A stretch of DNA of 64,000 bases, taken from positions 6,014,001-6,078,000 of the forward strand of contig NZ_CP080647.1 in NCBI RefSeq assembly GCF_019599145.1, written 5' to 3'. The DNA comes from Streptomyces akebiae. GTDB lineage: Bacteria > Actinomycetota > Actinomycetes > Streptomycetales > Streptomycetaceae. How positions within the stretch are numbered: the first letter of the stretch is position 1; the number at the start of each line of letters is the position of its first letter. Shown here piece after piece: positions 35,888 to 45,377 of this stretch. Below the pieces are notes generated by a model that saw only the letters and a program-made list of their open reading frames with translations, made no database searches and was not told the origin of the DNA. The position numbers were made by a program, and so were the translations under genes.

Positions 35888-36318
35888 CGGATGCCTTCCC
35901 CTTGCACCTATCTGCCGCCGACCACCATGCCATTGACCCTGACGCCACGGCAGGGTGCAGCCTGGTCGCACCGGAAGGAGGAGGTGAACCCCGAGGCCGT
36001 CTCCTCCCGGCGGGCGAGAACCCCTAGGGGGACCTCCGTACTACGGCCGGGGGCGGGTTCGTACCGCCGGAGGACGAGACGGAAGGCCTCCCGTCCTTAA
36101 CCTGGCTTTACGCCGCTGGGGGGCGGTGCACCGGAGCGGTGGGGGTGGGGTTTTCCCCAGCGGAAGACTGCGCTGGGCACCAGCGCGCCGGACCCCCTCC
36201 GGGGACCAGACTCATCGACGTACCGCTCGACGCACCACCTCGCATCGCAGCGCACCACCTCGCATCACCACGCACCGCAACGCCAGCGGCATCCGCTGCC
36301 CGACTTAGGAGACATACC
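35888..36318. other. Divergent intergenic region, MFS / ABC transporter
   Basis: 431 bp without a credible gene. Near the ABC side the 16-mer CGCACCACCTCGCATC occurs at 36231-36246 and 36251-36266 (20-bp period, about two helical turns), a possible regulator site in the leader. An AGGAGA ribosome-binding site for the ATPase lies at 36307-36312. Confidence 0.55.
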
Positions 36319-37107
36319 GTGACATCGGCTGTGACCATCACCAGGCACGGGGGTACTGGAGGGACTACGGCCGTTGCCGCGCGGGCGCGGCAGGTCGTGA
36401 AGGCGTACGGGTCCGGTGAGACCCGCGTCGTCGCCCTCGACCACGTGGACGTGGACATCGCGCGGGGTCAGTTCACCGCGATCATGGGCCCCTCGGGGTC
36501 CGGCAAGTCCACCCTCATGCACTGCCTCGCCGGGCTCGACACCGTGACGTCGGGCCAGATCCACCTCGACGACACCGAGATCACCGGTCTCAAGGACAAG
36601 AAGCTCACGCGGCTGCGCCGGGACCGGATCGGGTTCATCTTCCAGGCGTTCAACCTGTTGCCGACGCTGAACGCGCTGGAGAACATCACCCTCCCCATGG
36701 ACATCGCGGGGCGGAAGCCGAACAAGGAGTGGCTGGGGCGCGTCGTCGACACCGTCGGCCTGAGCGACCGGCTCAAGCACCGCCCGACCCAGCTCTCCGG
36801 CGGCCAGCAGCAGCGCGTCGCCGTGGCCCGTGCGCTGGCCGCCCGGCCGGAGATCATCTTCGGTGACGAGCCGACCGGCAACCTGGACTCGCGGGCCGGC
36901 GCCGAGGTGCTGGGCTTCCTGCGCAAGTCGGTCGACGAGCTGGGCCAGACCATCGTGATGGTCACCCACGACCCGGTGGCCGCCTCGTACGCGGACCGGG
37001 TGCTGTACCTGGCCGACGGCCGCATCGTCGACGAGATGTACAAGCCGACCGCCGAAGCCGTGCTGGACCGCATGAAGGACTTCGACGCCCGGGGGCGTAC
37101 GTCATGA
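36319..37107 (+). CDS. ABC transporter ATP-binding protein (MacB/LolD type)
   Basis: A 262-residue ATPase that powers the adjoining FtsX-type permease. Motifs: Walker A GPSGSGKST, Q-loop IFQAFNLLPTLNALENI, signature LSGGQQQRVAVARAL, Walker B EIIFGDEPTGNLDS and the switch His in MVTHDP. The Q-loop and 'NLLPTLNALENI' are characteristic of the LolD/MacB/FtsE class, which performs mechanotransmission rather than classic import. GTG 36319 is preceded by AGGAGA. Its last codons overlap the permease start (ATGA). Confidence 0.94.
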   Translation: MTSAVTITRHGGTGGTTAVAARARQVVKAYGSGETRVVALDHVDVDIARGQFTAIMGPSGSGKSTLMHCLAGLDTVTSGQIHLDDTEITGLKDKKLTRLRRDRIGFIFQAFNLLPTLNALENITLPMDIAGRKPNKEWLGRVVDTVGLSDRLKHRPTQLSGGQQQRVAVARALAARPEIIFGDEPTGNLDSRAGAEVLGFLRKSVDELGQTIVMVTHDPVAASYADRVLYLADGRIVDEMYKPTAEAVLDRMKDFDARGRTS

Positions 37108-39683
37108 CTGTCATGAAGACCTCGATGCGCAACTTCTTCGCGCACAAGGGACGGATGGCGCTCTCCGCCATCGCGGTCCTGCTGTCGGTGGCGTTCGTGA
37201 CGGGGACCCTGGTCTTCACGGACACGATGGGCACGACGTTCGACAAGCTGTTCGCGGCCACCTCCTCCGACGTCACGGTCAGCGCCAAGGGCGCCTCGGA
37301 CAGCGGTGAGACACAGTCCGACAACGGCAAGCCGCCGGTCATGCCCGCGTCGGTCGTCGACAAGGTGGGTGGCGCGGACGGCGTGAAGTCGGCCGAGGGC
37401 ACCGTCTTCTCGACCTCGGTGACGGTCGTCGACGCCGACAAGGACAACCTCTCGCCCACCAGCGGCGCCCCGACCATCGTCGGCAACTGGAACGCCAACG
37501 ACGCCCGCACCATGAAGATCTCCTCCGGCAACACGCCGCGCGGCCCCGACCAGATCGTGGTCGACGCGGACACCGCCGACAAGCACGGCCTGAAGCTCGG
37601 CGACGAGATCGGCGTGATCAGCGCCGTCGGCACGCACCAGGCGAAGATCTCCGGCATCGCCGAGTTCCAGGTCACCAACCCGGGCGCCGCGATCTTCTAC
37701 CTCGACACCGAGACCGCGCAGAAGACCCTCGTCGGCGAGACCGGCGTGTACACCAACGTCAACATCACCGCCGCGAACGGCTTCACGGACGCGCAGGTGA
37801 AGAAGAACGTCTCCGCCGAGCTCGGCGGCGCCTACAAGGTGCAGACCGCCAAGGAGATCGCGGACGCCAACGCCAAGGACGTCGGCGAGTTCATGAGCGT
37901 GATGAAGTACGCCATGCTCGGCTTCGCCGGGATCGCCTTCCTGGTCGGCATCTTCCTGATCATCAACACCTTCTCGATGCTGGTCGCCCAGCGGACCCGC
38001 GAGATCGGCCTGATGCGGGCCATCGGCTCCAGCCGCAGCCAGGTCAACCGGTCGGTCCTCGTCGAGGCCCTGCTCCTGGGCGTGTTCGGCTCGGTCCTCG
38101 GGGTCGCCGGCGGTGTCGGACTGGCCATCGGCCTGATGAAGCTGATGAGCGCCACCGGCATGAACCTGTCCACCGACGACCTCACCATCGCCTGGACCAC
38201 CCCGGCGGTCGGTCTGCTCCTCGGCATCGTCGTCACCGTCCTCGCCGCGTACGTGCCGGCCCGGCGCGCGGGCAAGGTCTCCCCGATGGCCGCCCTGCGG
38301 GACGCCGGCGCCCCGCTGGACGCCAAGGCCGGCCTCGTACGGGCCGTGATCGGACTGCTCCTGACCGGCGCCGGCGGCTACTGCCTGTACCTGGCCTCCG
38401 CCGCCGACAAGGCGAGCGAGGGCTCGATGTGGCTCGGTGGCGGGGTCGTCCTGTCCCTCATCGGCTTCGTCGTCATCGGCCCGCTGCTCGCCGGCGTGGT
38501 GGTGCGGGTGCTGGGCGCGGTCGTCCTGCGGGCCTTCGGACCCGTGGGCCGGATGGCCGAGCGCAACGCGCTGCGCAACCCCCGCCGTACGGGGGCCACC
38601 GGCGCCGCCCTGATGATCGGCCTCGCCCTGGTCGCCTGTCTCTCCGTCGTCGGCTCCTCCATGGTCGCCTCGGCCACCGAGCAGCTCGACAAGACGGTCG
38701 GCACGGACTTCATCATCCAGTCCGACACCGGCCAGCTGATCACCCCGCAGGCCGTGGATGCCGCCCGCTCGGCCGAGGGCGTCAAGAGCGTCACCGAGTA
38801 CAAGTGGACCCAGGCCGACTTCACCACCCCCGACGGCAAGACGCTCAAGGAGACGGCGATCACCGCCGCCGACCCGAGCTACGCCACCGACCTCGCCACC
38901 GAGGTCGTCGCGGGCAAGCTGGCCGACGCCTACAAGCCCGACTCGATGTCCGTCCACGAGAAGTTCGCCGAGGACCACGGCATCGAGCTCGGCTCGAAGA
39001 TCGCCGTCGACTTCAAGGACGGCCGCACGGCCGACCTGACCGTCCGCGCCATCACCAGCAGCGACGTCGTCATCGACGCCGGGGCGATGTACACCTCCAT
39101 CGACACGATGGCCAGGTACGTCCCGGCCGAGAAGATGCCCCTCGACCAGCTGCTCTTCGCCTCGGCGAAGGAGGGGCAGGAGGCGGCCGCGTACAAGTCC
39201 CTCAAGGACGCGCTGCACGACTACCCGCAGTACGAGGTCCGCGACCAGACGGACTACAAGGAGGCCCTGAAGGGCCAGATCGACCAGCTCCTCAACATGA
39301 TCTACGGCCTGCTCGCCCTGGCGATCATCGTCGCGATCCTGGGAGTCGTGAACACGCTGGCGCTGTCGGTCGTCGAGCGGACCCGCGAGATCGGTCTGAT
39401 GCGCGCCATCGGCCTCTCCCGCCGCCAGCTGCGCCGCATGATCCGCCTGGAGTCGGTCGTCATCGCCCTCTTCGGCGCGTTCCTCGGCCTGGGGCTCGGC
39501 ATGGGCTGGGGCGCCACCGCGCAGCAGCTCCTCGCCCTGGAGGGCCTGAACGTCCTCGACATCCCGTGGCCGACGATCATCGGGGTCTTCATCGGCTCGG
39601 CCTTCGTGGGCCTGTTCGCCGCGCTGGTCCCGGCGTTCCGGGCGGGCCGCATGAACGTCCTGAACGCGATCGCCACCGAGTAG
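37104..39683 (+). CDS. FtsX/MacB-type ABC transporter permease
   Basis: An 859-residue permease with two FtsX domains. A first membrane helix is at about 20-42 (MALSAIAVLLSVAFVTGTLV), then a large extracytoplasmic MacB-PCD-like domain (about 45-255). Three helices form FtsX domain 1 (about 265-400, including ERTREIGLMRAIG-type coupling helix QRTREIGLMRAIGSSRSQV). Two more helices follow, then a second helix plus extracytoplasmic domain (about 500-720), and FtsX domain 2 (about 725-850, ERTREIGLMRAIGLSRRQL). The duplicated coupling helix shows internal duplication. Likely roles are lipoprotein or peptide extrusion or envelope stress resistance; the substrate is unknown. Confidence 0.9.
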   Translation: MTVMKTSMRNFFAHKGRMALSAIAVLLSVAFVTGTLVFTDTMGTTFDKLFAATSSDVTVSAKGASDSGETQSDNGKPPVMPASVVDKVGGADGVKSAEGTVFSTSVTVVDADKDNLSPTSGAPTIVGNWNANDARTMKISSGNTPRGPDQIVVDADTADKHGLKLGDEIGVISAVGTHQAKISGIAEFQVTNPGAAIFYLDTETAQKTLVGETGVYTNVNITAANGFTDAQVKKNVSAELGGAYKVQTAKEIADANAKDVGEFMSVMKYAMLGFAGIAFLVGIFLIINTFSMLVAQRTREIGLMRAIGSSRSQVNRSVLVEALLLGVFGSVLGVAGGVGLAIGLMKLMSATGMNLSTDDLTIAWTTPAVGLLLGIVVTVLAAYVPARRAGKVSPMAALRDAGAPLDAKAGLVRAVIGLLLTGAGGYCLYLASAADKASEGSMWLGGGVVLSLIGFVVIGPLLAGVVVRVLGAVVLRAFGPVGRMAERNALRNPRRTGATGAALMIGLALVACLSVVGSSMVASATEQLDKTVGTDFIIQSDTGQLITPQAVDAARSAEGVKSVTEYKWTQADFTTPDGKTLKETAITAADPSYATDLATEVVAGKLADAYKPDSMSVHEKFAEDHGIELGSKIAVDFKDGRTADLTVRAITSSDVVIDAGAMYTSIDTMARYVPAEKMPLDQLLFASAKEGQEAAAYKSLKDALHDYPQYEVRDQTDYKEALKGQIDQLLNMIYGLLALAIIVAILGVVNTLALSVVERTREIGLMRAIGLSRRQLRRMIRLESVVIALFGAFLGLGLGMGWGATAQQLLALEGLNVLDIPWPTIIGVFIGSAFVGLFAALVPAFRAGRMNVLNAIATE

Positions 39684-39735
39684 CCACCGGCTGCCACCGG
39701 ACACGGGGGAACGGGGACACGGGGGAACCGGGGGA

Positions 39736-39777
39736 GAGCCCGGCGCCCGGAAGCGGAGGCTTCCGGGCGCCGGGCTC
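39736..39777. terminator. Terminator, ABC permease / DUF2079 gene
   Basis: A perfect 19-bp stem (GAGCCCGGCGCCCGGAAGC, 39736-39754, with 39759-39777) and a four-base loop lie between convergent genes. Confidence 0.88.
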
Positions 39778-39828
39778 CACCCGTTCCGGCGGGCGGGCGC
39801 CCACCGGCGGACGTGCGCGCGGATGCCC

Positions 39829-41283
39829 TCAGGACCGGTCGGGGGACGTACGTTGCAGCAGCACGTACCCCTGGATGACGCCCCGCAGCGTGTACGTGTC
39901 GCGCGGGTGCAGCTGACGGGCGTACCCGGGGACGTCCTTCACCCAGCGCGAGCGGTTGTTGAAGACGATGTAGTCGGGCGCGAGCCCCTTCGCCCGGCCG
40001 ATCCAGAAGACCCGGCAGCGGGAGGTCAGCCGGCTGATGGGGCCGATGTTGGACTCGACGGTCGCCCCGTCGGGGATGGTGCCGAGCAGCTTCTCGACGG
40101 CCCTGACGTCCGCCGGCACCCGATAGGCGTCCGCCTTGGTCAGGGTGCCCAGCGGCAGCGCGGTCGTCAGCGCGAGCGACGCCGCGAGGACGGCGGTGGG
40201 CAGATGGATCGCGTACGAGCGCAGCCACGGCCGGGAGCTGTGCCGGGCGGCCGGGAGCGCGTCGACGAGCGCGAGGGTGATGATCGGCATCAGGACGGCG
40301 CTGTAGTGCCAGGCCGTGCCCCAGTAGTTGTCGTCGGAGGAGACGAACCGCCAGCCCAGGGTGGGCAGTACGGCGATGAGGACCGGGGAGCGCAGGGCGA
40401 GCAGTCCGCTGGTCGGGATCAGCAGCCAGAGAACGGTGCGGATCTTGACGTCCAGGCCGTCGAGGGGGCCGGAGCCGCCGACCTTGGTCAGGTAGTCGGA
40501 GGCGCCGGCGGTGTTGAAGGCCGGGATGACCAGGGTGAAGGTGAGCAGCGTGGCGACCGCGCCGAACGAGGCGACCGCGACGGCGTACGGCACCACGCGG
40601 GACGATCCCTCCCGCCGGGCCCGGAGCGCGACGACCACCGCTATCGCCGCCAGCGTCAGCCCTTGGTCCTCCTTGACCAGCACCAGCGGCAGTCCCCACA
40701 GGAGCGTCGCCCGCCAGCGTCGGCGCAGCAGCGCCTCCAGGGAGAACGCGATCAGCGGGACCGCGAAGCAGATCTCGTGGAAGTCGAAGTCCACGGCGTT
40801 CTGCAGCCCCCACGACAGCCCGTACGCCACCCCGAGCGCGAGTCCCCGGGCCTGCCCGAGCATCCGCGTCGCCGCCCGGGTCACCGGGACCGCCGACAGC
40901 GCGAACAGCGCGGCCTGGACGACCAGCAGCGTCACGGGGGTGGGGAAGACCCGGTAGAACGGTGCCAGCAGCATGGTGACCGGACTGAAGTGGTCCCCCA
41001 GGACGTTGTAGCCCGGCCCCTTCAGCTCGACGATCGGTGCCTGGAGGTGCGCGTACGCCCGCACCGCCTGCTCGTAGATGCCCAGGTCGTACGAGCGGGT
41101 CCCCATCCGCAGGTACCGCCCGACCGACACCGCCGCGTACGCCACGAACAGCACGAGCGCGAGCACGTACGGCTCCCGGCCGGCGAGGGAGAAGCGGCGG
41201 CCGGGAACAACGGGCGGGACCGACGCCGCGGCCGGCCCGGGTATGAGCGCCGACGAATTCGTGGACGGGGCGCTCGGGACCAT
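39829..41283 (-). CDS. DUF2079 polytopic membrane protein
   Basis: A 484-residue protein with about nine to ten membrane helices. The DUF2079 signature region is visible early: TRSYDLGIYEQAVRAYAHLQ and GDHFSPVTMLLAPFYRVFP, resembling the loop 1 of GT-C glycosyltransferases (Asp-Leu-Gly-Ile motif). Later YWGTAWHYSAVLMPI and the hydrophilic C-terminal half continue this. By analogy it may act on a lipid-linked sugar, but no substrate is known. ATG 41283 starts with a Pro/Ala-rich cytosolic stretch. The gap to mfd holds palindrome copy D and a 13-bp tandem repeat. Confidence 0.85.
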   Translation of the reverse strand: MVPSAPSTNSSALIPGPAAASVPPVVPGRRFSLAGREPYVLALVLFVAYAAVSVGRYLRMGTRSYDLGIYEQAVRAYAHLQAPIVELKGPGYNVLGDHFSPVTMLLAPFYRVFPTPVTLLVVQAALFALSAVPVTRAATRMLGQARGLALGVAYGLSWGLQNAVDFDFHEICFAVPLIAFSLEALLRRRWRATLLWGLPLVLVKEDQGLTLAAIAVVVALRARREGSSRVVPYAVAVASFGAVATLLTFTLVIPAFNTAGASDYLTKVGGSGPLDGLDVKIRTVLWLLIPTSGLLALRSPVLIAVLPTLGWRFVSSDDNYWGTAWHYSAVLMPIITLALVDALPAARHSSRPWLRSYAIHLPTAVLAASLALTTALPLGTLTKADAYRVPADVRAVEKLLGTIPDGATVESNIGPISRLTSRCRVFWIGRAKGLAPDYIVFNNRSRWVKDVPGYARQLHPRDTYTLRGVIQGYVLLQRTSPDRS

Positions 41284-41326
41284 GGGGGCTCACGTTCGGG
41301 TGGGGACGGGGGTGCACTAGAGACTA

Positions 41327-41386
41327 GGCGCCCCTGAAAAGCGCGGGGCGCAGCCCCCGCCTTTCAGGGGCGCGGGGAACTGCGCG
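41327..41386. repeat. Interspersed palindromic element, copy D (truncated)
   Basis: Arms GGCGCCCCTGAAAA (41327-41340) and TTTCAGGGGCGC (41362-41373) are followed by GGGGAACTGCGCGA, the same sequence as the right arm of copies A and B, but the matching left extension is missing. Unlike the other copies it lies between divergent genes (DUF2079 / mfd). Confidence 0.8.
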
Positions 41387-41588
41387 AGCGACCCCTACGG
41401 ACCCGCACCGGGGGGTCGAAGGGGCGCGGCCCCTTGAGGAAGGGACGGGTAGGGGCGGCGGGGGCGAGACCAAACCCGTCCACGGCCCCCACCCCGCGCG
41501 TCGTACCCTGGACACCCCCGGCCCGTCACACGAGGTCCGGGCGTTCGTGTTGCCCCAGCAGCCCCAGCCACGGCCCCGCGGCCGGCTC

Positions 41589-41640
41589 CGAACCGCAGCC
41601 CTGAACCGCAGCTTTGAACCGCAGCTTTGAACCGCAAGCC
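41589..41640. repeat. Four tandem 13-bp repeats in the mfd leader
   Basis: Units TGAACCGCAGCTT occur at 41602-41614 and 41615-41627, with degenerate copies at 41589-41601 and 41628-41640. They end 48 bp before the mfd start. They could be slippage-prone or a regulator array. Confidence 0.88.
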
Positions 41641-41688
41641 CCGAGCCATCAGCCCCCACCTTGCCCACCCGGACGGGAAACGCCCCGA

Positions 41689-44600
41689 ATGAGCCTCCAC
41701 GGTCTGCTAGACGCCGTAGTCAAGGACGCCCCCCTCGCGGAAGCGATCAGGGCGGCGTCCGACGGCCACCGCACCCACATCGACCTGGTGGGCCCCCCGG
41801 CGGCCCGCCCCTTCGCCGTGGCCGCCCTCGCCCGCGACGCCGGCCGGCCCGTACTCGCCGTGACGGCGACGGGCCGCGAGGCCGAGGACCTGGCGGCGGC
41901 CCTGCGCTCCCTGCTGCCCCCGGACGGCGTCGCGGAGTACCCGGCCTGGGAGACCCTGCCGCACGAGCGCCTCAGCCCGCGCAGTGACACCGTCGGCCGC
42001 CGCCTCGCCGTCCTGCGCCGCCTGACCCACCCCCGCCCCGACGACCCGGAGACCGGCCCGGTGTCGGTGGTGGTAGCCCCGATCCGTTCGGTGCTCCAGC
42101 CGCAGGTCAAGGGCCTCGGAGACCTGGAGCCGGTCGCCCTGCGCACCGGCGAGACGGCCGATCTGAACCGTACGGTCGAGGCGCTGGCGGCAGCCGCGTA
42201 CTCCCGGGTCGAGCTGGTCGAGAAGCGCGGCGAGTTCGCCGTGCGCGGCGGCATCCTGGACGTCTTCCCGCCCACCGAGGAGCACCCCCTGCGGGTGGAG
42301 TTCTGGGGTGACGACGTCGAGGAGATCCGGTACTTCAAGGTCGCCGACCAGAGATCGCTGGAGGTGGCCGAGCACGGCCTGTGGGCCCCGCCCTGCCGTG
42401 AGCTCCTCCTCACGGACGACGTGCGCGCCCGCGCCCGCGACCTCGCCGAACGCCACCCCGAGCTGGGTGAACTCCTGGGCAGGATCGCCGAGGGCATCGC
42501 CGTCGAGGGGATGGAGTCGCTCGCCCCGGTCCTCGTCGACGACATGGAGCTGCTGATCGACGTCCTGCCGAAGGGCTCGATGGCGGTCGTGTGCGACCCG
42601 GAGCGGGTGCGCACGCGCGCGGCGGACCTGGTGGCCACCTCGCAGGAGTTCCTCCAGGCGTCCTGGGCGGCCACGGCCGGCGGCGGCGAGGCGCCCATCG
42701 ACGTCGGAGCGGCCTCCCTGTGGTCCATCGCGGACGTCCGCGACCGGGCCCGTGAGCTGGACATGATGTGGTGGTCGGTGTCGCCGTTCGCCGCCGACGA
42801 AGAGCTCGACGCGGACACCCTGAAGCTCGGCATGCACGCCCCGGAGAGCTATCGCGGCGACATCGCGAAGGCGCTCGCCGACACCAAGGGCTGGCTGGCC
42901 GACGGCTGGCGCACGGTGTTCGTGACCGAGGCCCACGGCCCGGCCGCCCGCACGGTGGAGGTGCTCGGCGGCGAGGGCGTCGCGGCCCGGCTGGAGGCAG
43001 AGCTGGGGGAGATCTCCCCGTCGGTCGTGCACGTGGCGTGCGGCTCGATCGACTACGGCTTCGTCGACCCCGCCCTCAAGCTCGCGGTGCTCACCGAGAC
43101 CGACCTGTCGGGCCAGAAGGCGGCCGGCAAGGACGGCGCCCGGATGCCCGCCCGCCGCCGCAAGACCATCGACCCGCTCACCCTGGAGGCGGGCGACTAC
43201 ATCGTCCACGAGCAGCACGGTGTCGGCCGCTACATCGAGATGGTCCAGCGGACCGTGCAGGGCGCGACCCGCGAGTACCTGGTCGTCGAGTACGCCCCCG
43301 CCAAGCGCGGCCAGCCCGGCGACCGCCTGTACATCCCCACCGACCAGCTGGAGCAGATCACCAAGTACGTCGGTGGCGAGGCGCCCACCCTGCACCGCCT
43401 CGGCGGAGCCGACTGGACGAAGACCAAGGCGCGCGCGAAGAAGGCGGTCAAGGAGATCGCCGCCGACCTCATCAAGCTGTACTCCGCCCGGATGGCGGCG
43501 CCCGGTCACGCGTTCGGCGCGGACACGCCCTGGCAGCGGGAGCTGGAGGACGCCTTCCCGTACGCCGAGACTCCCGACCAGCTGACGACGATCGCCGAGG
43601 TCAAGGAGGACATGGAGAAGACGGTCCCGATGGACCGTCTGATCTGCGGCGACGTCGGCTACGGCAAGACGGAGATCGCGGTGCGGGCCGCCTTCAAGGC
43701 CGTCCAGGACGGCAAGCAGGTGGCGGTGCTGGTGCCCACGACCCTGCTGGTGCAGCAGCACTTCGGCACGTTCAGCGAGCGGTACTCGCAGTTCCCGGTG
43801 AACGTCCGGGCGCTGTCCCGCTTCCAGACGGACACCGAGGCCAAGGGCACCCTGGAGGGCCTGCGCGAGGGCGCGGTCGACATCGTCATCGGCACCCACC
43901 GGCTGTTCTCCTCCGAGACCAAGTTCAAGGACCTGGGCCTGGTCATCGTCGACGAGGAGCAGCGCTTCGGCGTCGAGCACAAGGAGCAGCTGAAGAAGCT
44001 GCGCGCCAACGTGGACGTGCTGACGATGTCCGCGACGCCGATCCCGCGCACGCTGGAGATGGCGGTCACGGGCATCCGCGAGATGTCGACGATCACGACA
44101 CCTCCGGAGGAGCGCCACCCGGTCCTGACCTTCGTCGGCCCGTACGAGGAGAAGCAGATCGGCGCGGCGATCCGCCGTGAACTCCTGCGCGAGGGCCAGG
44201 TCTTCTACATCCACAACCGGGTGGAGTCCATCGACCGGGCGGCGGCCCGGCTGCGGGAGATCGTCCCCGAGGCGCGGATCGCGACCGCCCACGGCCAGAT
44301 GTCGGAGCAGGCCCTGGAGCAGGTCGTCGTCGACTTCTGGGAGAAGAAGTTCGACGTCCTCGTCTCCACGACGATCGTGGAGTCCGGCATCGACATCTCC
44401 AACGCGAACACGCTGATCGTGGAGCGTGGGGACACCTTCGGCCTGTCGCAGCTGCACCAGCTGAGGGGCCGGGTCGGCCGGGGCCGGGAGCGCGGTTACG
44501 CGTACTTCCTCTACCCGCCGGAGAAGCCCCTGACCGAGACGGCCCACGAGCGCCTGGCGACCATCGCCCAGCACACGGAGATGGGCGCCGGCATGTACGT

Positions 44601-45222
44601 GGCGATGAAGGACCTGGAGATCCGGGGCGCGGGCAATCTGCTGGGCGGCGAGCAGTCCGGCCACATCGCGGGCGTCGGCTTCGACCTGTACGTGCGGATG
44701 GTCGGCGAGGCCGTCGCGGACTACCGGCGTCAGCTGGAGACCGGGGGGATCGAGGAGGAGCCGCCGCTCGAGGTGAAGATCGAGCTGCCGGTCGACGCGC
44801 ACGTCCCGCACGACTACGCGCCGGGCGAGCGGCTGAGGCTGCAGGCCTACCGGGCCATCGCCTCCGTGAACACCGAGGCCGACATCGCCTCCGTGCGCGA
44901 GGAACTCGTCGACCGCTACGGCAAGTTGCCCGAGCCGGTGGAGAACCTGTTGCTGGTGGCCGGGCTGCGCATGCTGGCCCGCGCCTGCGGCGTCGGCGAG
45001 GTCGTCCTCCAGGGCACCAACATCCGCTTCGCGCCGGTGGAGTTGCGGGAGTCGCAGGAGCTGCGCCTGAAGCGGCTGTACCCGGGCACCGTCATCAAGC
45101 CGGCCGCGCACCAGGTGCTGGTGCCGCGCCCGAAGACGGCGAAGGTGGGCGGCAAGCCGCTGGTCGGGCGGGATCTGCTGGGGTGGACCGGGGAGTTCCT
45201 GGCTTCGATCCTGGGGTCGTGA
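41689..45222 (+). CDS. mfd: Transcription-repair coupling factor
   Basis: An SF2 translocase that dislodges stalled RNA polymerase and recruits UvrA to damaged template strands. The 1177 residues are in the normal range. The UvrB-like region is N-terminal (PAWETLPHERLSPRSDTVGRR), the RNAP-interaction domain lies around 490-570 (GDYIVHEQHGVGRY), and the helicase core has Walker A GDVGYGKTE (654-662) and DEEQ (755-758). A TRCF region with QLHQLRGRVGRGRERGYAYF follows, then the autoinhibitory D7 domain. The ATG at 41689 is preceded only by a weak GGGAAA. Confidence 0.96.
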   Translation: MSLHGLLDAVVKDAPLAEAIRAASDGHRTHIDLVGPPAARPFAVAALARDAGRPVLAVTATGREAEDLAAALRSLLPPDGVAEYPAWETLPHERLSPRSDTVGRRLAVLRRLTHPRPDDPETGPVSVVVAPIRSVLQPQVKGLGDLEPVALRTGETADLNRTVEALAAAAYSRVELVEKRGEFAVRGGILDVFPPTEEHPLRVEFWGDDVEEIRYFKVADQRSLEVAEHGLWAPPCRELLLTDDVRARARDLAERHPELGELLGRIAEGIAVEGMESLAPVLVDDMELLIDVLPKGSMAVVCDPERVRTRAADLVATSQEFLQASWAATAGGGEAPIDVGAASLWSIADVRDRARELDMMWWSVSPFAADEELDADTLKLGMHAPESYRGDIAKALADTKGWLADGWRTVFVTEAHGPAARTVEVLGGEGVAARLEAELGEISPSVVHVACGSIDYGFVDPALKLAVLTETDLSGQKAAGKDGARMPARRRKTIDPLTLEAGDYIVHEQHGVGRYIEMVQRTVQGATREYLVVEYAPAKRGQPGDRLYIPTDQLEQITKYVGGEAPTLHRLGGADWTKTKARAKKAVKEIAADLIKLYSARMAAPGHAFGADTPWQRELEDAFPYAETPDQLTTIAEVKEDMEKTVPMDRLICGDVGYGKTEIAVRAAFKAVQDGKQVAVLVPTTLLVQQHFGTFSERYSQFPVNVRALSRFQTDTEAKGTLEGLREGAVDIVIGTHRLFSSETKFKDLGLVIVDEEQRFGVEHKEQLKKLRANVDVLTMSATPIPRTLEMAVTGIREMSTITTPPEERHPVLTFVGPYEEKQIGAAIRRELLREGQVFYIHNRVESIDRAAARLREIVPEARIATAHGQMSEQALEQVVVDFWEKKFDVLVSTTIVESGIDISNANTLIVERGDTFGLSQLHQLRGRVGRGRERGYAYFLYPPEKPLTETAHERLATIAQHTEMGAGMYVAMKDLEIRGAGNLLGGEQSGHIAGVGFDLYVRMVGEAVADYRRQLETGGIEEEPPLEVKIELPVDAHVPHDYAPGERLRLQAYRAIASVNTEADIASVREELVDRYGKLPEPVENLLLVAGLRMLARACGVGEVVLQGTNIRFAPVELRESQELRLKRLYPGTVIKPAAHQVLVPRPKTAKVGGKPLVGRDLLGWTGEFLASILGS

Positions 45223-45312
45223 GGGCGTAGGGGACGTTCGCCGGTCGATGGCGATCGCCGTCCATCGTCGTCCCTCGCTGTCGACCGCTTGCGGAACGAC
45301 CCGGCGTCCGTA

Positions 45313-45350
45313 CCGCGGCCCCGGCCGGAGAAGTCCGGCCGGGGCCGCGG
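45313..45350. terminator. Bidirectional terminator, mfd / GH43 gene
   Basis: A perfect 17-bp stem CCGCGGCCCCGGCCGGA (45313-45329) pairs with 45334-45350 around a GAAG tetraloop, between convergent genes. Confidence 0.9.
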
Positions 45351-45377
45351 GCACGAACGTCAGGGCTGCGCGCGTGA

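Larger units (their letters stand above)
41284..41688. other. Divergent intergenic region, DUF2079 / mfd
   Basis: 405 bp with no gene. It contains palindrome copy D near the DUF2079 start and a four-unit tandem 13-bp repeat close to mfd. Confidence 0.6.
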
